The notes beneath the pieces were generated by a model. It did no database searches and was not told the origin of the DNA. It worked only from the letters and a program-made list of their open reading frames with translations. Shown piece after piece: positions 9,278 to 18,353 of a DNA stretch of 64,000 nucleotides. Source of the stretch: Actinomycetota bacterium (lineage in GTDB: Bacteria; Actinomycetota; Acidimicrobiia; Acidimicrobiales; Ilumatobacteraceae). Both the position numbers and the translations under genes were made by a program. Position 1 is the first letter of the stretch. Each line of letters starts with the position of its first letter. The stretch spans positions 186,001-250,000 of the forward strand of contig JAUSLV010000006.1 of assembly GCA_030645495.1 (NCBI GenBank), given 5' to 3'.

Positions 9278-9976
9278 ATGAGCACCTCCCGTCGAGTCGC
9301 ACTGGTCACCGGAGCCAACCGAGGAATCGGGCGAGCGATCGCCGAGCGCCTCGCGGGTGATGGCCACCTGGTGGCCGTGTGCGCAAGGGTGTTCGGCGAC
9401 GCCGTCGAGGCTGCTGCAGCAATCGGCAACGACGCGTTCCCGGTGCAGCTGGATGTCACCGATCCCGTCTCCGTCGATGCTGCGGTCATCGCCGTCATCG
9501 CTCACGCAGGTGCCGTGCACGTACTGGTCAACAACGCCGGTGGCCACTTCGACGAGGGCGTGCAACCCTCCCAGGTCGGCGACGACGACCTGCGCGACGC
9601 GTTCGAGATCAACACGATCGGCCCGCTGCGGATGATCCGTGCGGCGCTCCCCCACCTGCTGGTGGCCGACAGCCCGCGCATCGTCAACGTGTCCAGCCGG
9701 TCGGGCACGTTCTCGTCCACGTGGGCCAACGCTCCGGCCTACGGAGTGTCGAAGGCCGCGCTCAACATGCTGACGTATCAGCTGGCCAAGGAACTGGAGA
9801 GCAGCAGCATCCTGGTGAACACCTGCTGCCCCGGCTGGGTGCGCACACGGATGGGTGGCAGCGAAGCCGAACTCTCCGTGGAGGAAGGTGCCGACACACC
9901 GGTGTGGCTGGCCACGTTGCCCGACGACGGTCCCAGCGGCGGCATGTTCTGCGAGCGCCAGCCGCTCGCCTGGTAG
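9278..9976 (+). CDS. Short-chain dehydrogenase/reductase
   Basis: A classical 232-residue SDR. The cofactor motif TGANRGIG is at residues 11-18, NNAG follows the fourth strand, and the catalytic Ser with YGVSK (Tyr and Lys) is in place. The layout matches plant-type carbonyl reductases (NADPH-preferring). Substrate unknown. Starts at ATG 9278, 11 nt after the YczE-like gene; a GTG directly before it is possible. The convergent coiled-coil gene ends one base beyond its stop. Confidence 0.88.
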   Translation: MSTSRRVALVTGANRGIGRAIAERLAGDGHLVAVCARVFGDAVEAAAAIGNDAFPVQLDVTDPVSVDAAVIAVIAHAGAVHVLVNNAGGHFDEGVQPSQVGDDDLRDAFEINTIGPLRMIRAALPHLLVADSPRIVNVSSRSGTFSSTWANAPAYGVSKAALNMLTYQLAKELESSSILVNTCCPGWVRTRMGGSEAELSVEEGADTPVWLATLPDDGPSGGMFCERQPLAW

Positions 9977-9977
9977 C

Positions 9978-10373
9978 TCACTCCTCGGGCTCGGGCTCGA
10001 CCTCGATCTCGACGTCGACACCGGCCTCCGGTTCGGGCACGGGCTTGGGTGCCCAGGCGGGGGCGGTACCGGTCTCCAACTCGATCAGCTTCGCCTTCGC
10101 CACCTTCCAGGCCGCATCGGCCTCAGCGCGGCCCTTGCCGCTCTGCTTCGCACGACGCACCGCCTCGACGGCCCGCTCGAGGTCGCGCGTGGCATCGCCG
10201 AGCGACCGCGCGTGCGCCTGCGCCTCGCTGGCACGCTGCTGTTGCTGCTCGCGGGCAGCGCGGTCCTTGTCCTTCGCCGCCCGTTCGATCTTCTCCGACT
10301 CCTTCAGCGCCGCCGCGAACCGTTCGAGGTCGCGCTGCACATCGGCGGGGTTCAATCTCTGCTGCTTGGCCAT
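9978..10373 (-). CDS. Small charged coiled-coil protein of unknown function
   Basis: A 131-residue hydrophilic protein (start ATG 10373). Residues about 10-95 are rich in Lys, Glu, Ala, Arg and Gln with heptad-like spacing, suggesting a long coiled coil, and the C-terminus is a Pro/Glu/Val acidic tail. No signal peptide, membrane segment or catalytic motif is seen. Convergent with the SDR gene and divergent from the threonine aldolase gene. Confidence 0.65.
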   Translation of the reverse strand: MAKQQRLNPADVQRDLERFAAALKESEKIERAAKDKDRAAREQQQQRASEAQAHARSLGDATRDLERAVEAVRRAKQSGKGRAEADAAWKVAKAKLIELETGTAPAWAPKPVPEPEAGVDVEIEVEPEPEE

Positions 10374-10408
10374 GCCCGCAGTCTGGCACCGCACGTAGAG
10401 TCGCTGCC

Positions 10409-11452
10409 ATGCATCCGATCGAACTGCGCAGCGACAACTGCGCCGGAGTGGCCCCCGAGATCATGAACGCGCTCGCCGAGGCCAATGTCGGCTCGGCGCT
10501 GGCCTACGGCGGCGACGACCACACCGCCCACCTGCGCGACCTCGTGCGCGAGGTGTTCGAACACCCGTCGGCCGAGGTGTTTCCCGTGATCAGCGGTACC
10601 GCCGCGAACTCGCTGGGCCTCTCCGCGATCTGCCCGCCGTGGGGCAGCGTGCTCTGCCACGAGACGGCGCACATCCTGCGCAACGAGTGCGGCGCCACCT
10701 CGATGTTCGGTGGTGGTGCCGTGATGCGTGGCCTGGCGGGCCACGACTTCAAGCTGCAACCCACCTCGCTGGAAGTGGCCTTCGCGGCCACCAACTGGGG
10801 CGATCCGCACCATTCGCAGCCGTCGGCGGTGTCGCTCACGTGCCCCACCGACATGGGCACGGTGTACTCGGTGGCCGAGGTGCAGTCGTTGGCCGCCGCC
10901 GCTGCGGGGCCTGGGCTGCGGATGCACCTCGACGGGGCGCGCGTGGCGAATGCGATCGTGGCCCTCGGGTGTGCCCCGGCGGAGCTGTTGACGCACGCCG
11001 GCGTGCACGTGTTCTCGCTGGGGGCCACGAAGAACGGCGCGCTCAGCACCGACGCGATCGTGTGCCTCGACCCCGCCGTCAGCGAGCAGCTGCTGTACCG
11101 GGTGAAGCGTGCCGGCCACGTGGCCAGCAAGATGCGCTTCCAATCGGCACAGCTGCAGGCGTATCTCACCGACGGCCTGTGGCTGCGCCTCGCGCGACAG
11201 GCCAACGACGCGATGGCTGCTCTCGCGGCCGGGTTGTGCGAGCTGGGTGCGCAGTTCGTGGTGCAGCCGCAGGCCAACATCCTGTTCGCCAACGTCGGGG
11301 CACCCGCGGCGGCGTCGCTGGCGGCGACCGGGCTGCTGTTCTACGAGATGAACGACGGCCTCATCCGCCTGGTCACCAGCTTCCAGACCACCGAGGCCGA
11401 CGTGCAGGAGATCCTGCGCCGCGCGGCGCCGGTGCTGACCGCTACGAACTGA
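10409..11452 (+). CDS. L-threonine aldolase family, PLP-dependent
   Basis: A 347-residue fold-type I PLP enzyme. LRSDN near the N-terminus, the HLDGAR segment (cofactor Asp) and SLGATKNGA with the Schiff-base Lys match low-specificity L-threonine aldolases and beta-eliminating lyases. It would cleave threonine or allo-threonine to glycine and acetaldehyde; related aldolases act on other beta-hydroxy amino acids. ATG 10409 follows a 35-nt gap from the divergent coiled-coil gene. Its last 11 nt overlap the convergent Dabb gene. Confidence 0.88.
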   Translation: MHPIELRSDNCAGVAPEIMNALAEANVGSALAYGGDDHTAHLRDLVREVFEHPSAEVFPVISGTAANSLGLSAICPPWGSVLCHETAHILRNECGATSMFGGGAVMRGLAGHDFKLQPTSLEVAFAATNWGDPHHSQPSAVSLTCPTDMGTVYSVAEVQSLAAAAAGPGLRMHLDGARVANAIVALGCAPAELLTHAGVHVFSLGATKNGALSTDAIVCLDPAVSEQLLYRVKRAGHVASKMRFQSAQLQAYLTDGLWLRLARQANDAMAALAAGLCELGAQFVVQPQANILFANVGAPAAASLAATGLLFYEMNDGLIRLVTSFQTTEADVQEILRRAAPVLTATN

Positions 11453-11735
11453 ACTGCACCGCCACCCGTTCGGCGATGTGCGGGGCGATGAAGTCGTTCA
11501 GCACGGCCTGATGCTGTGGGTGATCGCGGTACGCCTCGAACGCCTCCACCGAGTGCACCTCGGCCACCACGCAGAAGTCGAAATTGCCCTGGCTGATGCC
11601 GAGGTCGCGCCCCACGTGGTAGCCGGCCAGCTCGGGAATCACTGCCGGCAGCGCGCGCAACGCGGCTGCCGTGTGCTCGGCGTGCTCCGCCGTCACGCCG
11701 TCCTTCCAACGGAACATCGCCACATGCCTGATCAT
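11442..11735 (-). CDS. Dabb (stress-responsive A/B barrel) domain protein
   Basis: A 97-residue single-domain protein opening with MIRHVAMFRWK, the characteristic start of Dabb proteins, and continuing with a ferredoxin-like alpha/beta pattern ending in HIAERVAVQF. Family members form dimeric barrels; some are cyclases or oxygenases, most have no known function. It is 22 nt downstream of the P450 gene on the same strand and may act with it. Confidence 0.82.
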   Translation of the reverse strand: MIRHVAMFRWKDGVTAEHAEHTAAALRALPAVIPELAGYHVGRDLGISQGNFDFCVVAEVHSVEAFEAYRDHPQHQAVLNDFIAPHIAERVAVQFSS

Positions 11736-11757
11736 CGTCGTCTCCTTCTGCTCGCCG

Positions 11758-12981
11758 TCAACCGTTCAGGTGTAGCGCAGTGAGGCCGCGGATGACGAAG
11801 TTGGGGTGATACTCGGGTTCGACGGCCACCGCCAGCTCGGGGAACCGCAGCGCCAAGCCGGCCACGGAGACCTCGATCTCCTGGCGAGCGAGAGGCGCCC
11901 CCACGCAGAAGTGGATGCCGCCACCGAAGCCGATGTGGGCCACGTCGCCACGGGCCACGTCGAACCGATCAGGGTCGTTGAAGCGCCGCGGGTCGCGCTG
12001 GGCCGCACCGAACAGCATCGCCACCTCCTGGCCCACCTCCATCCGCTGCCCGGCGATCTCCACGCCATCCTCCAGCACCCAACGCTCGAACAGATGCAGC
12101 GGCGGGTCCCAGCGCAGCATCTCCTCCACCGCCACGCGGGCGGGCACCTCACCCGACACCACCCGCTGCCACTCACCCTCGTGGCGCAGGACCGCACGCA
12201 TGCCGTTGCCCAGCGTGTTGACCGTGGCCTCGTGCCCGGCCTCGAGCAACACCATCGTGGTGCTGATGATCTCGTCGTCGGTCAGCCGATCGCCCTCGTC
12301 CTCCACCTGCACGAGTTCGCTCACCAACAGCCCATCAGGGTTGCGGCGCTTGTCGGCGATCAGCGCCTTCGTGTACTCGATGTACTCGGCCGCAGCCGTG
12401 TTCGCTGCGGCACGCACGTCGTCGGTGGTGGCCAACTCGTACATCTTCACGATCGCGTGCGACCAATCGAGCAGCAGCTGGGTGTCGGCTCGGGGCACCC
12501 CGAGCATCGAACAGATGACGGCCACCGAGTAGGGCTGCGCGTAGTCGGCCAGCAGCTCGAAGCTGCCTTTCTCGCGGCATGCGTCGAGCAGCTCGTCGGC
12601 GAACCCCTGCACGGCCGGGCGCAACGCAGCCACGGCCTTGGGGGTGAACACCTTCGCCACCAGGCGGCGGATGCGCGTGTGATCCGGGGGTTCGAGGCAC
12701 AGCAACGACCAGCGTTCGTGCTGTTGGAACGCCGCCCAGCGCGGATCGGGCCCGGTGCGCCCCACCTGCGCGTGGCTGTAGAGGTGGCTGTAGCTGCGCC
12801 CGAGCCGACGGTCGCGCAACGTCTCGAACACATCAGTGAAGCGAGTGAGCGTCCATTGCTCGGTGTTCGCGTTCCAGAAGATCGGGGTTGCCTCGCGCAG
12901 GTCGTTGAGCACCGGATACGGGTCGGCGACGAATGCGGGGTCGGCAGGGTCGAAGCGGGCGATCAGGTCGGCGAGGCTCAC
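11758..12981 (-). CDS. Cytochrome P450 monooxygenase (first)
   Basis: A 407-residue soluble bacterial P450. The heme-binding loop FGGGIHFCVG places the thiolate ligand at Cys359; the I-helix oxygen-activation motif is EAGHEAT, and the K-helix ExxR is EEMLR. An ERW segment that completes the ERR-type triad follows. It needs a ferredoxin and reductase; a P450-type ferredoxin is encoded at 15125-15319. Substrate unknown. ATG start at 12981; the PfkB gene diverges 38 nt away. Confidence 0.92.
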   Translation of the reverse strand: MSLADLIARFDPADPAFVADPYPVLNDLREATPIFWNANTEQWTLTRFTDVFETLRDRRLGRSYSHLYSHAQVGRTGPDPRWAAFQQHERWSLLCLEPPDHTRIRRLVAKVFTPKAVAALRPAVQGFADELLDACREKGSFELLADYAQPYSVAVICSMLGVPRADTQLLLDWSHAIVKMYELATTDDVRAAANTAAAEYIEYTKALIADKRRNPDGLLVSELVQVEDEGDRLTDDEIISTTMVLLEAGHEATVNTLGNGMRAVLRHEGEWQRVVSGEVPARVAVEEMLRWDPPLHLFERWVLEDGVEIAGQRMEVGQEVAMLFGAAQRDPRRFNDPDRFDVARGDVAHIGFGGGIHFCVGAPLARQEIEVSVAGLALRFPELAVAVEPEYHPNFVIRGLTALHLNG

Positions 12982-13019
12982 CTGCGAGAGCGTACGGCCA
13001 CCGCCTACACTGCTGCACC

Positions 13020-13964
13020 GTGGCCCCCAACTCCGCCGGCGAGTCGCCCCTGATCGTCGTCGCCGGCGAGGCGCTGGTCGATCTCGTCATCGACACCGGC
13101 GGTGGCGTGGTGGCCAAGCTGGGTGGTGGCCCGTACAACACGGCCCGCACGATCGGTCGCCTGGGCCTGCCGGTCACGTTCCTCGGCTGCGTGTCGCACG
13201 ATCGGTTCGGCACCCAGCTGGCTGCGGCGCTGGCGGCCGACGGGGTGAGCGCCGCCGCCGTGGTGCGCACCGAGCTGCCCACCACGCTGGCCGCAGCCGA
13301 GCTCGACGAGCGCGGCGCGGCGACCTACCGCTTCTACTTCGCCGGCACCTCCGCGCCGGCCCTCGACGCCGTGCCCGCGGCTGCGGCCGTCCCCACCGCG
13401 GTGCACGCGGGCACGCTGGGCTTGGTGCTCGAGCCGATGGCCACCACACTGCTCGGCTACCTCGCCGGGCTGGCAGACGACACGCTCGTGATGATCGACC
13501 CCAACTGCCGCCCTGCTGTGGTGACGGATCGCGCTGCGTACGCGGCACGTGTCGCTGCCGCGTGTGAGCGGGCGGATGTGGTGAAGGTGAGCGACGACGA
13601 CGCCCGGTTCCTCGCCCCCGGCACCGAGCCGATCGAGTATGCCCGCAGCCTGGTGGCCGACGGCGTGTCTGCGGTGCTGCTGACGGCCGGCGCAGCGGGC
13701 ACGTGGGCGATCACCGCCACGGGCGAACAGCTGGTGCCCACGGCACCGATCACCGTCGCCGACACGATCGGCGCCGGTGACTCGTTCGGCGGCGGGTTCC
13801 TCGCGTACTGGGTACTCGCCGGCCACACCGCCCACGACCTGCGCGACATCGACCTCGTGGCCGAAGCCGCGGCCGCCGCGCAGGAGGTGTCGGCGATCAC
13901 CTGCCAACGCGTCGGCGCCGACCCGCCGCGGCGCGCAGAACTCAGCACACGCTGGACCCGTTGA
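13020..13964 (+). CDS. PfkB-family carbohydrate kinase (fructokinase-like)
   Basis: A 314-residue ribokinase-fold enzyme beginning at GTG 13020. The N-terminal signature is GGGPYNTA (sugar binding) and the C-terminal signature DTIGAGDSFGGG contains the catalytic base Asp and anion hole, so it should phosphorylate a sugar or nucleoside with ATP. Fructose is the commonest substrate for close relatives, but this is not decided. Its stop abuts the convergent dioxygenase gene with no spacer. Confidence 0.88.
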   Translation: MAPNSAGESPLIVVAGEALVDLVIDTGGGVVAKLGGGPYNTARTIGRLGLPVTFLGCVSHDRFGTQLAAALAADGVSAAAVVRTELPTTLAAAELDERGAATYRFYFAGTSAPALDAVPAAAAVPTAVHAGTLGLVLEPMATTLLGYLAGLADDTLVMIDPNCRPAVVTDRAAYAARVAAACERADVVKVSDDDARFLAPGTEPIEYARSLVADGVSAVLLTAGAAGTWAITATGEQLVPTAPITVADTIGAGDSFGGGFLAYWVLAGHTAHDLRDIDLVAEAAAAAQEVSAITCQRVGADPPRRAELSTRWTR

Positions 13965-15065
13965 TCACGCCAGCGTGCGCAGGCGGCTCTCCACGTCCTC
14001 GCGGTTGAAGTAACAGCCGCACATCTTGCGTTCGCCGGTGTACGCGGCGCGGCCGTGCAGCACGCGCCAGTTGTCGAGCAGCAGCGCCTCACCGGGCCGC
14101 AGCACGTGGCGCCACTGCATCGACGGATCGTTGGCCAGTTCCTCGAACACCCGCAGCGCGTCGTAGAACGCGATCATGTCGCCCTCGGCCAGCAAGAACG
14201 GCGCACGGTCGTAGTTGTTGAACGACACCTGCACGAGGCGGCCGGTGTGGTCGTGGCGGAACACCGGGCGGGCGGCCACCAGGTGCGACCCATCACCGAC
14301 GTACTGGCCGGGCACCATCACCGTGGACAGCGTCTCGAACTCGTCGGGGTGTTCGCTCTCCATCCGCCGAGCGATGGCGAACGCATCCACGATCGTGCTC
14401 TCGCCGCCCTCGCCCTTGAACGTGAGGCAGTGCAGCAGCTGGCAACCGGGCGCATCGTTGCTGTACGTGCCGTCGGTGTGGCCACGCAACTCCAGTGTGG
14501 TGTAGGCGGTGTCGGCCTTCGCCAGATCAGCGGTGAACTCCCAGAACCCACCGAAGATCGTGTGCCGCAGATAGCCGACCCGCTGCGCCAGCGCTTCGGT
14601 GGCACCGGCGGTGGCCGGCGTGCCGGTGACGATGCAGAAGCCGTACTGCAGCGTGGTGGTGAGCCATTGGCGCACACCGGCGTCGGTGTTCATCACCAAG
14701 TCGTGGGCGATGGACGGTGTGGTGAGCGTCGCACCCTTCCACAGTGTGATCGGCACGTCGACCGCGACGCGGGACACGCGCGGATGGCGGTACGCCTCGA
14801 GGAACGCGATCGGCAGCACCGAGGCGGGCTCGAGCACGTCCCAGGTGATGTGCAGCGCATTGTCGGCGACCTCGGTGCAGAGACCCCTGAGTGCCCGCGG
14901 GACGCGTGCCGTGAACAGCTGCCGCTGCCGAGTGCCGGGGTGCAACGTGTCGGCGTCGTGGGCATTGTCGCGCAGCCACAGCCAGGGGTAGCGAGTGGTC
15001 ACTCGGTCGCTCCACACCACCTCCAGCGAGTTGTCGTGATGCTGCAGGGACGCAACCGTGGCCAT
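13965..15065 (-). CDS. TauD-type 2-oxoglutarate/Fe(II) dioxygenase, gamma-butyrobetaine hydroxylase-like
   Basis: A 366-residue two-domain enzyme. The N-terminal roughly 90 residues contain the LWLRDN motif of the GBBH-like (DUF971) domain, followed by a TauD domain with HTD at 196-198, distal His337 in NWRVLHG and Arg346 for 2-oxoglutarate. This architecture is that of gamma-butyrobetaine and trimethyllysine dioxygenases of carnitine metabolism, but bacterial homologues also hydroxylate other compounds. A P450, ferredoxin and further oxidative genes surround it. Confidence 0.84.
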   Translation of the reverse strand: MATVASLQHHDNSLEVVWSDRVTTRYPWLWLRDNAHDADTLHPGTRQRQLFTARVPRALRGLCTEVADNALHITWDVLEPASVLPIAFLEAYRHPRVSRVAVDVPITLWKGATLTTPSIAHDLVMNTDAGVRQWLTTTLQYGFCIVTGTPATAGATEALAQRVGYLRHTIFGGFWEFTADLAKADTAYTTLELRGHTDGTYSNDAPGCQLLHCLTFKGEGGESTIVDAFAIARRMESEHPDEFETLSTVMVPGQYVGDGSHLVAARPVFRHDHTGRLVQVSFNNYDRAPFLLAEGDMIAFYDALRVFEELANDPSMQWRHVLRPGEALLLDNWRVLHGRAAYTGERKMCGCYFNREDVESRLRTLA

Positions 15066-15124
15066 TTCGCGAAGCGTAGTTCAGGCCCTACGAATCGACG
15101 CGATGGCGACGCCCGCCAGCGGAC

Positions 15125-15319
15125 TCACTCGTCGATGATGATCGCGTGCTCGGGGCAGTTGCCCTGAGCACGTCGGGTGCCGGCTTCCAGGTCGGCCGGG
15201 AGGTCGCCCTCGATGAGCACGACAGCATTGCCGTAGTCGTCGGCTCCGAACACCTTCGGCGCAGCAACCGCACAGGCCTGGTGGCCGTGGCACAGGGAAT
15301 CATCGACGCGAACCTTCAT
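15125..15319 (-). CDS. P450-type ferredoxin, [3Fe-4S]
   Basis: A 64-residue ferredoxin with Cys10, Cys16 and Cys55 followed by Pro; position 13, where [4Fe-4S] ferredoxins have a Cys, is His (CxxHxxC). This is the single-cluster ferredoxin that passes electrons to bacterial P450s. It follows the second P450 gene by 46 nt on the same strand, and probably serves it and perhaps the first P450. No ferredoxin reductase gene is seen nearby. Confidence 0.92.
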   Translation of the reverse strand: MKVRVDDSLCHGHQACAVAAPKVFGADDYGNAVVLIEGDLPADLEAGTRRAQGNCPEHAIIIDE

Positions 15320-15365
15320 CAGCCGGAAGTTACCGGCTCGCGAGGTCGCGTGCGCAGGCGGAGGG

Positions 15366-16598
15366 TCAGCTCCAGCTGAGCGTGAGATCCTTCACATGGC
15401 GCAGGCCGAGCGGGAACTGCAGGTCTTCGTGCCCGGGTTTGATGCCGTACTGCGGGATGCGCCGGTGCCACTCGGCCAGTGCGATACGCAGTTCGCGGCG
15501 AGCGAGGTGCGAACCCAAGCAACGGTGCACGCCACCACCGAAGGCAATGTGGCGGTTGTCGTCGCGATCGAAGCGCACGTCGAACCCGTCGGGGTACTCA
15601 CTGGGATCGATGTTGGCGCCACCGTACGAGACGGTGACCACCGTGCCTTCGGCCAGCGTCGTGCCGTTGGGCAGCTGCACGTCCTGTGTGGCCACCCGCG
15701 GCACACCGTACGGCACGGGCGTTTCCCAACGCAGCAGTTCCTCGACCGCGCCCGGGATCACCCTCGGGTCGTCGACGATCAGCTGGCGCTGCTCGGGGTG
15801 TTGCGCGAGATACGCGAAGAGGCACGTCAGCGAGTCGCTGACGGTGTCGAGCCCCGCGATCAGGAACAGGTAACACAGGTCGAGCACCTCCTCGCGCGAC
15901 ATCGTGTCGCCGTCCACTTCGGCGGTGATGAAGTGGGTCAGCAGATCGTCGGCGGGGTTCGCCTCGCGCTGGTCGAGCTGCTCGTTGAAATAGGTGTAGA
16001 TCTCCTGGCCGGTGGCGTTCATCACTGCGAAGCGCACGGTGAAGTCGGCCTCGGCGGCCGGGTCGACCTTCTCCGGGTGCAGGATGCCGTCGCGCAGGTG
16101 CAGGAACATCTCGAGCTGGTCCCATGGCATGCCCATCAGGCCGAGGAACACCGCCGACGGGAACTGCTCGGCGAACTGCTCGCTGAAGTTGCACTCGCCG
16201 TCGGCGACGAACTCGTCGATGAACTTGTTGGCCCGTGCCGCAATATCGGGCTCCATCTCGTCCATCCGCTTCGGGGAGAACAGCGGGTCGAGGATCTTGC
16301 GGTACTTCGAGTGCTTCGGCGGATCGATGTTCAGCGGGATCAGCGGGCGCACGTTGCCCAGCGGCATGTCGACCGCCGATGAGAACAGCTCGTGGTGGCG
16401 CAGCACGAAATCGGTGGTCTCGCGACCGAACGACACGGCGATGCCGTCCATCGGACACATCAGCCCGCCCGGGTGCGCTTGCTGCATGGCGACGTAGTCG
16501 GGCTGCGGGTTGGCCAGGCGCACCTGTTGTGCGAGCGCCATCTGAGTGAAGAACGACGCACGGATCACCGGCGGCAGCAGCATCGGATCGAAGTCCAC
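15366..16598 (-). CDS. Cytochrome P450 monooxygenase (second)
   Basis: A 410-residue P450. Heme loop FGGGVHRCLG puts the ligand at Cys360; I-helix motif is AGLDTV, and ExxR reads EELLR. It differs clearly from the P450 at 11758-12981 (different N-terminus, I-helix and B-C region), so the two are not a recent duplication. Immediately followed by its likely ferredoxin. Substrate unknown; relatives act on terpenes, sterol side chains or fatty acids. Confidence 0.92.
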   Translation of the reverse strand: MDFDPMLLPPVIRASFFTQMALAQQVRLANPQPDYVAMQQAHPGGLMCPMDGIAVSFGRETTDFVLRHHELFSSAVDMPLGNVRPLIPLNIDPPKHSKYRKILDPLFSPKRMDEMEPDIAARANKFIDEFVADGECNFSEQFAEQFPSAVFLGLMGMPWDQLEMFLHLRDGILHPEKVDPAAEADFTVRFAVMNATGQEIYTYFNEQLDQREANPADDLLTHFITAEVDGDTMSREEVLDLCYLFLIAGLDTVSDSLTCLFAYLAQHPEQRQLIVDDPRVIPGAVEELLRWETPVPYGVPRVATQDVQLPNGTTLAEGTVVTVSYGGANIDPSEYPDGFDVRFDRDDNRHIAFGGGVHRCLGSHLARRELRIALAEWHRRIPQYGIKPGHEDLQFPLGLRHVKDLTLSWS

Positions 16599-16643
16599 GG
16601 TTCCCTCCCCAGGGGTCGAGGGCCGACCATAGCGCCTCTTTGA

Positions 16644-17336
16644 TCAGGCGATCGCCGCGCCGAACACCTTGCCGACCAGCATCGTGAAGCCCATCGCGGC
16701 CGCACCGCCGATGAGCACCCGCACGATCGGGCGGCCCGGCTTGGCCCCACCCGCCTTCGCCCCGATGAACCCGAGTGCAATCAGGGCCACGACCGTGACC
16801 GACAGGATCAGGCCGATGCGCAACGAGATCGAGGCCAGCGAGGCAGCCACCATCGGGATCACGCCACCGATCATGAACGCCACGGCCGAACTACCCGCCG
16901 CCTGCATCGGCCGCGCGAGCTCGTCGGCAGAGATGCCCAGCTCGTCGCGCAGGTGCGTGGCCAACGCGTCGTGCTCGGTGAGTTGCACCGCCACCTCGCG
17001 AGCGAGGGGCTCGGTGAGGCCACGCGCCTGGTAGATCGCGGTCAGCTCCTCGAGCTCCATCTCGGCCTGGTGCTTCAGCTCCCAGGTCTCCTTGGCGATG
17101 TCGCTGTGCTCGCTGTCGCGTTGCGACGCTACCGACACGTACTCGCCCAAGGCCATCGAGACGGCACCGGCCACCAGGCCTGCCATTCCTGCCGTGAGCA
17201 GCGTCGAGCGCGTTGCATCGGCGGCAGCCATACCCAACAGCAACGCGGCGATCGAGATGATGCCGTCGTTGGCGCCGAGCACCATCGCCCGCAGCCAGCC
17301 GATGCGGTGGCCGAAATGAACCTCTTGTTCCCGCAT
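16644..17336 (-). CDS. VIT1/CCC1-family membrane transporter
   Basis: A 230-residue membrane protein. It opens with GWLRAMVLGANDGIIS, the hallmark of the VIT1/CCC1 family, followed by a second helix ending GEYVSVASQRD, a charged Glu-rich cytoplasmic segment (about residues 75-130, candidate metal-binding region), and three further helices. Family members move iron or manganese across membranes. Nine nt after the dihydroorotate-dehydrogenase-like gene, so probably in the same operon, which may supply or store iron for the Fe-S-rich oxidoreductase. Confidence 0.87.
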   Translation of the reverse strand: MREQEVHFGHRIGWLRAMVLGANDGIISIAALLLGMAAADATRSTLLTAGMAGLVAGAVSMALGEYVSVASQRDSEHSDIAKETWELKHQAEMELEELTAIYQARGLTEPLAREVAVQLTEHDALATHLRDELGISADELARPMQAAGSSAVAFMIGGVIPMVAASLASISLRIGLILSVTVVALIALGFIGAKAGGAKPGRPIVRVLIGGAAAMGFTMLVGKVFGAAIA

Positions 17337-17345
17337 TTGATCACC

Positions 17346-18353
17346 CTACCGATGAACGATGTCGGTCCAGGAATGGATCACTCGGTAGTAGTTGGCCCGT
17401 TCGTAGATCTGCGGATCGGGTACGTTGCCGCGGCTGACGCTGCCCCGCAACTCATTCACGCTGTCGTAGTCGCGGTCCACCATCCACTGGCGGATGAACC
17501 GCTCCATCGCCACGAGGTGCTCGGGGCCGTGCAGCAACAGCGCACTGGTGGTCATCACCACGTCGGCGCCCGCCAGCAACAGCTTCAGCGCATCGGCGCC
17601 GTCGTGCACGCCGCTGCTGGCAGCGAGCGAACAGCCCACCTGACCGTGCAGGTTGGCGATCCAGTGCAACGGCAGGCGCGTCTCGACCGACGTGCTGAGC
17701 GTGAGGCGCGGCACCACGTCGAGCGTGTCGAGGTCGATGTCGGGCTGATACAGCCGGTTGAACAGCACCAGCCCGTCGGCGCCGGCCTGCTGCAGCTTCA
17801 CCGCCAGGTTGCCGAAGGCCGTGAACCATGGCCCCAGCTTCACGGCGAGCGGCACCGAGATCTCGGCCTTCACTTCTTCCACCAGCTCGACGTACCGACG
17901 CTCGATCTCGGCGGCGGTGATCCGCGTGTCGGCGACGATGTCGTACACGTTCAACTCGATGGCGTGAGCACCTGCATCCGCAAGGTGCTTCGCGTAGCGC
18001 ACCCATCCGCCGGGAGTGGTGCCGTTCAGGCTGGCGATCACCGGGATCTCCAGTTGCTCGCGCGCCTGCTCGACGAGCGCGAGATAGCGGCCGGGGCCGA
18101 CGGCCGGCTGATCGAGCTTGGGCAGGAAGCTGAGCGCTTCGCCGAACATGTCGGCCCCGTGATCCTCGGCGAATCCGACCGCGAACGCATCGTGCTCGAT
18201 CTCTTCCTCGAACAGCGACGGCAGCACGATCGCACCGGCACCGGCAGCCTGCAGGCGTTGCCACAGTGCCGGGTTGCCCGTCACCGGGCCGGCCGACGCC
18301 ACCAGCGGGCTGCGCAGCGGCAGGCCGAGGTAGGTGGTATTGAGATCGGTCAC
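17346..18353 (-). CDS. Dihydroorotate dehydrogenase-like FMN protein
   Basis: A 335-residue TIM-barrel flavoprotein related to class 1 dihydroorotate dehydrogenase (YLGLPLRSPLVASAGPVTG at the start; IELNVYD and a late GADVVMTTSALL FMN-phosphate region). The orthodox active-site Cys/Ser loop is not obvious, so it need not make pyrimidines. The GTG start at 18353 overlaps the stop of the pyruvate:ferredoxin oxidoreductase gene by 4 nt (GTGA), a tight coupling that suggests an accessory redox role linked to that enzyme. Confidence 0.84.
   Translation of the reverse strand: MTDLNTTYLGLPLRSPLVASAGPVTGNPALWQRLQAAGAGAIVLPSLFEEEIEHDAFAVGFAEDHGADMFGEALSFLPKLDQPAVGPGRYLALVEQAREQLEIPVIASLNGTTPGGWVRYAKHLADAGAHAIELNVYDIVADTRITAAEIERRYVELVEEVKAEISVPLAVKLGPWFTAFGNLAVKLQQAGADGLVLFNRLYQPDIDLDTLDVVPRLTLSTSVETRLPLHWIANLHGQVGCSLAASSGVHDGADALKLLLAGADVVMTTSALLLHGPEHLVAMERFIRQWMVDRDYDSVNELRGSVSRGNVPDPQIYERANYYRVIHSWTDIVHR

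Noticed and set aside
11758-16598. Recent duplication of the two P450 genes
   Set aside because: Heme loop aside, their N-termini, I-helix motifs and spacing differ clearly, so they are distinct subfamilies.
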